Assembly: GCF_001426885.1 (NCBI RefSeq)
Contig: NZ_LMFP01000008.1
Span: 14,220 to 78,219 of the forward strand
From: Pelomonas sp. Root1444
Lineage (GTDB): Bacteria; Pseudomonadota; Gammaproteobacteria; Burkholderiales; Burkholderiaceae_C
Length of the DNA stretch: 64,000 nucleotides
Reading direction: 5' to 3'
This document shows positions 62,906 through 64,000 of this stretch, one piece after another. Numbering within the stretch: position 1 is the stretch's first letter; every line of letters starts with the position of its first letter. The notes beneath the pieces were generated by a model that ran no database searches, was not told where the DNA came from, and saw nothing but the letters and a program-made list of their open reading frames with translations. The position numbers and the translations under genes are program-made.

Positions 62906-64000
62906 AGCTTCGCCAACTCTCGACCGCCGCTGCCGACTTCGACGCCGAGTTCGAACGGCTGCGCCATTGGTCGGCCGAGACGGATGCCGCCATCGAGGCC
63001 CGCGTTGCCGGGATCCTGGCCGATGTGCGGCAGCGCGGCGATGCCGCCGTGCTTGAGTACACCGCCCGCTTCGACCGCATGACCGTCGGCAGCGTCGCCG
63101 CGCTGGAGATCACGCAGGCCGAGTTGCAGGCCGCACTGGCGTCGATCACGCCTGGCCAACGCAGCGCGCTGGAGGCTGCCGCCAAGCGCGTGCGGGCCTA
63201 TCACGCGCGCCAGCTCGAAGTCTGCGGCCTGAGCTGGAGTTACCGCGACGACGACGGCAACCTGCTGGGCCAGAAGGTCACCCCGCTGGACCGCGTGGGC
63301 ATCTACGTGCCCGGCGGCAAGGCGGCCTATCCGAGCAGCGTGCTGATGAATGCGATCCCCGCGCATGTGGCCGGCGTGCAGGACATCATCATGGTCGTGC
63401 CCACGCCGGACGGCGCGCGCAACCCGCTGGTGCTGGCCGCCGCCGCCGTGGCCGGCGTGCACCGCGTGTTCGCAGTAGGCGGCGCGCAAGCCGTGGCGGC
63501 GCTGGCCTACGGCACGGCCACCATCCCGCGCGTCGACAAGATCACCGGCCCCGGCAATGCCTACGTGGCCTCGGCCAAGAAGCATGTGTTCGGCCAGGTC
63601 GGCATCGACATGATCGCCGGGCCGAGCGAGATCCTCGTCATCGCCGACGGCACGACGCCGCCGGACTGGGTCGCCATGGACCTCTTCAGCCAGGCCGAGC
63701 ATGACGAGCTGGCGCAGAGCATCCTGCTCAGCCCTGATGCAGCGTTCCTCGCAGCCGTGCGCGCCAGCATGGAACGCCTGCTGCCCACGCTGCCGCGCGA
63801 GGCCGTGATCCGCGCGTCGCTGGAAGGCCGTGGCGCGCTGATCCTGACGCGCTCGATGGAAGAGGCCTGCGAGATCAGCAACGCCATCGCGCCCGAGCAC
63901 CTGGAGATCAGCGCCGAGCAGCCGCAGCGCTGGGAGCCGCTGCTGCGCCACGCCGGCGCGATCTTCATGGGCGCCTACACGAGCGAATCGCTGGGCGACT
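62902..64000 (+). CDS. hisD: Histidinol dehydrogenase HisD (3' end beyond the window)
   Basis: Last two oxidations of histidine biosynthesis, L-histidinol to L-histidine with NAD+. The first 366 codons are present and open to the window edge; a full HisD is about 430-440 residues. Recognisable segments are [64 protein letters not shown] and [14 protein letters not shown] (zinc/catalytic Gln-His), then [10 protein letters not shown]. The ATG overlaps the hisG stop, so the genes are co-transcribed as hisG-hisD. Confidence 0.95.
   Translation, partial: MKLRQLSTAAADFDAEFERLRHWSAETDAAIEARVAGILADVRQRGDAAVLEYTARFDRMTVGSVAALEITQAELQAALASITPGQRSALEAAAKRVRAYHARQLEVCGLSWSYRDDDGNLLGQKVTPLDRVGIYVPGGKAAYPSSVLMNAIPAHVAGVQDIIMVVPTPDGARNPLVLAAAAVAGVHRVFAVGGAQAVAALAYGTATIPRVDKITGPGNAYVASAKKHVFGQVGIDMIAGPSEILVIADGTTPPDWVAMDLFSQAEHDELAQSILLSPDAAFLAAVRASMERLLPTLPREAVIRASLEGRGALILTRSMEEACEISNAIAPEHLEISAEQPQRWEPLLRHAGAIFMGAYTSESLGD

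Overview
The window is GC-rich chromosomal DNA (about 70% by eye) from a Gram-negative bacterium. Several traits fit the Burkholderiales, probably a Roseateles/Mitsuaria/Pelomonas-like member of the Sphaerotilaceae: TonB-dependent receptors, a PEP-CTERM protein, a PHA-granule-type protein, a wax-ester/DGAT acyltransferase, tightly coupled operons with ATGA/TGATG/TTGA overlaps, and frequent GTG/TTG starts. The placement is an inference from gene content. I saw no rRNA, tRNA, CRISPR array, insertion sequence or phage gene.

Layout. 1-4170 (+) is a branched-chain amino-acid-type (Liv) ABC transporter with a hot-dog thioesterase and a Rid-family protein. 4202-9312 (-) is a five-gene peptide/opine-type ABC importer that runs on from an enolase-superfamily enzyme (9323-10480). 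A FadR-type GntR regulator (10655, +) is divergent, and two matching palindromes lie in the shared promoter; a TonB-dependent receptor follows (11472-14309). 14406-16418 (-) is an EF-G paralogue outside a str operon and 16775-19060 (-) a short UvrA-like ATPase.

19151-36448 is a carbohydrate-utilisation region. On the minus strand are a TonB-dependent receptor, two flavin-dependent 'tryptophan halogenase' family proteins, SapC, a JmjC-like cupin, a LacI regulator and a MEDS/PAS hybrid kinase. On the plus strand are a sugar-binding protein, two permeases, a GH1 beta-glucosidase and a GH16 endo-beta-glucanase lipoprotein. Operator-like palindromes with a GAAAGCGCTTTC core lie before the receptor (two), before the ABC operon (one) and, with one mismatch, inside the start of the LacI gene. 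Together they suggest a LacI-controlled beta-glucan (laminarin-like) uptake regulon. Its importer has no ATPase; a MalK/UgpC-type ATPase lies at 41426-42487 beside another binding protein that has no permeases.

36449-49559 holds an amidase, a family-3 binding protein, a PEP-CTERM protein, an exported protein of unknown function, the orphan ATPase/binding-protein pair with a divergent two-component system, and a PhoD-like phosphatase with a 637-residue protein I do not recognise. 49855-59536 is mixed metabolism: a molybdopterin oxidoreductase, a lipoprotein aminopeptidase, GNAT, an aldo/keto reductase, a Sel1-repeat protein, then a storage-lipid neighbourhood (PHA-granule-type protein, acyl-CoA-binding protein, WS/DGAT), two paralogous small exported proteins and a TPR protein. 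59550-64000 holds a TetR regulator, a YadGH-like ABC exporter, a BolA protein, hisG and the start of hisD, which runs off the window.
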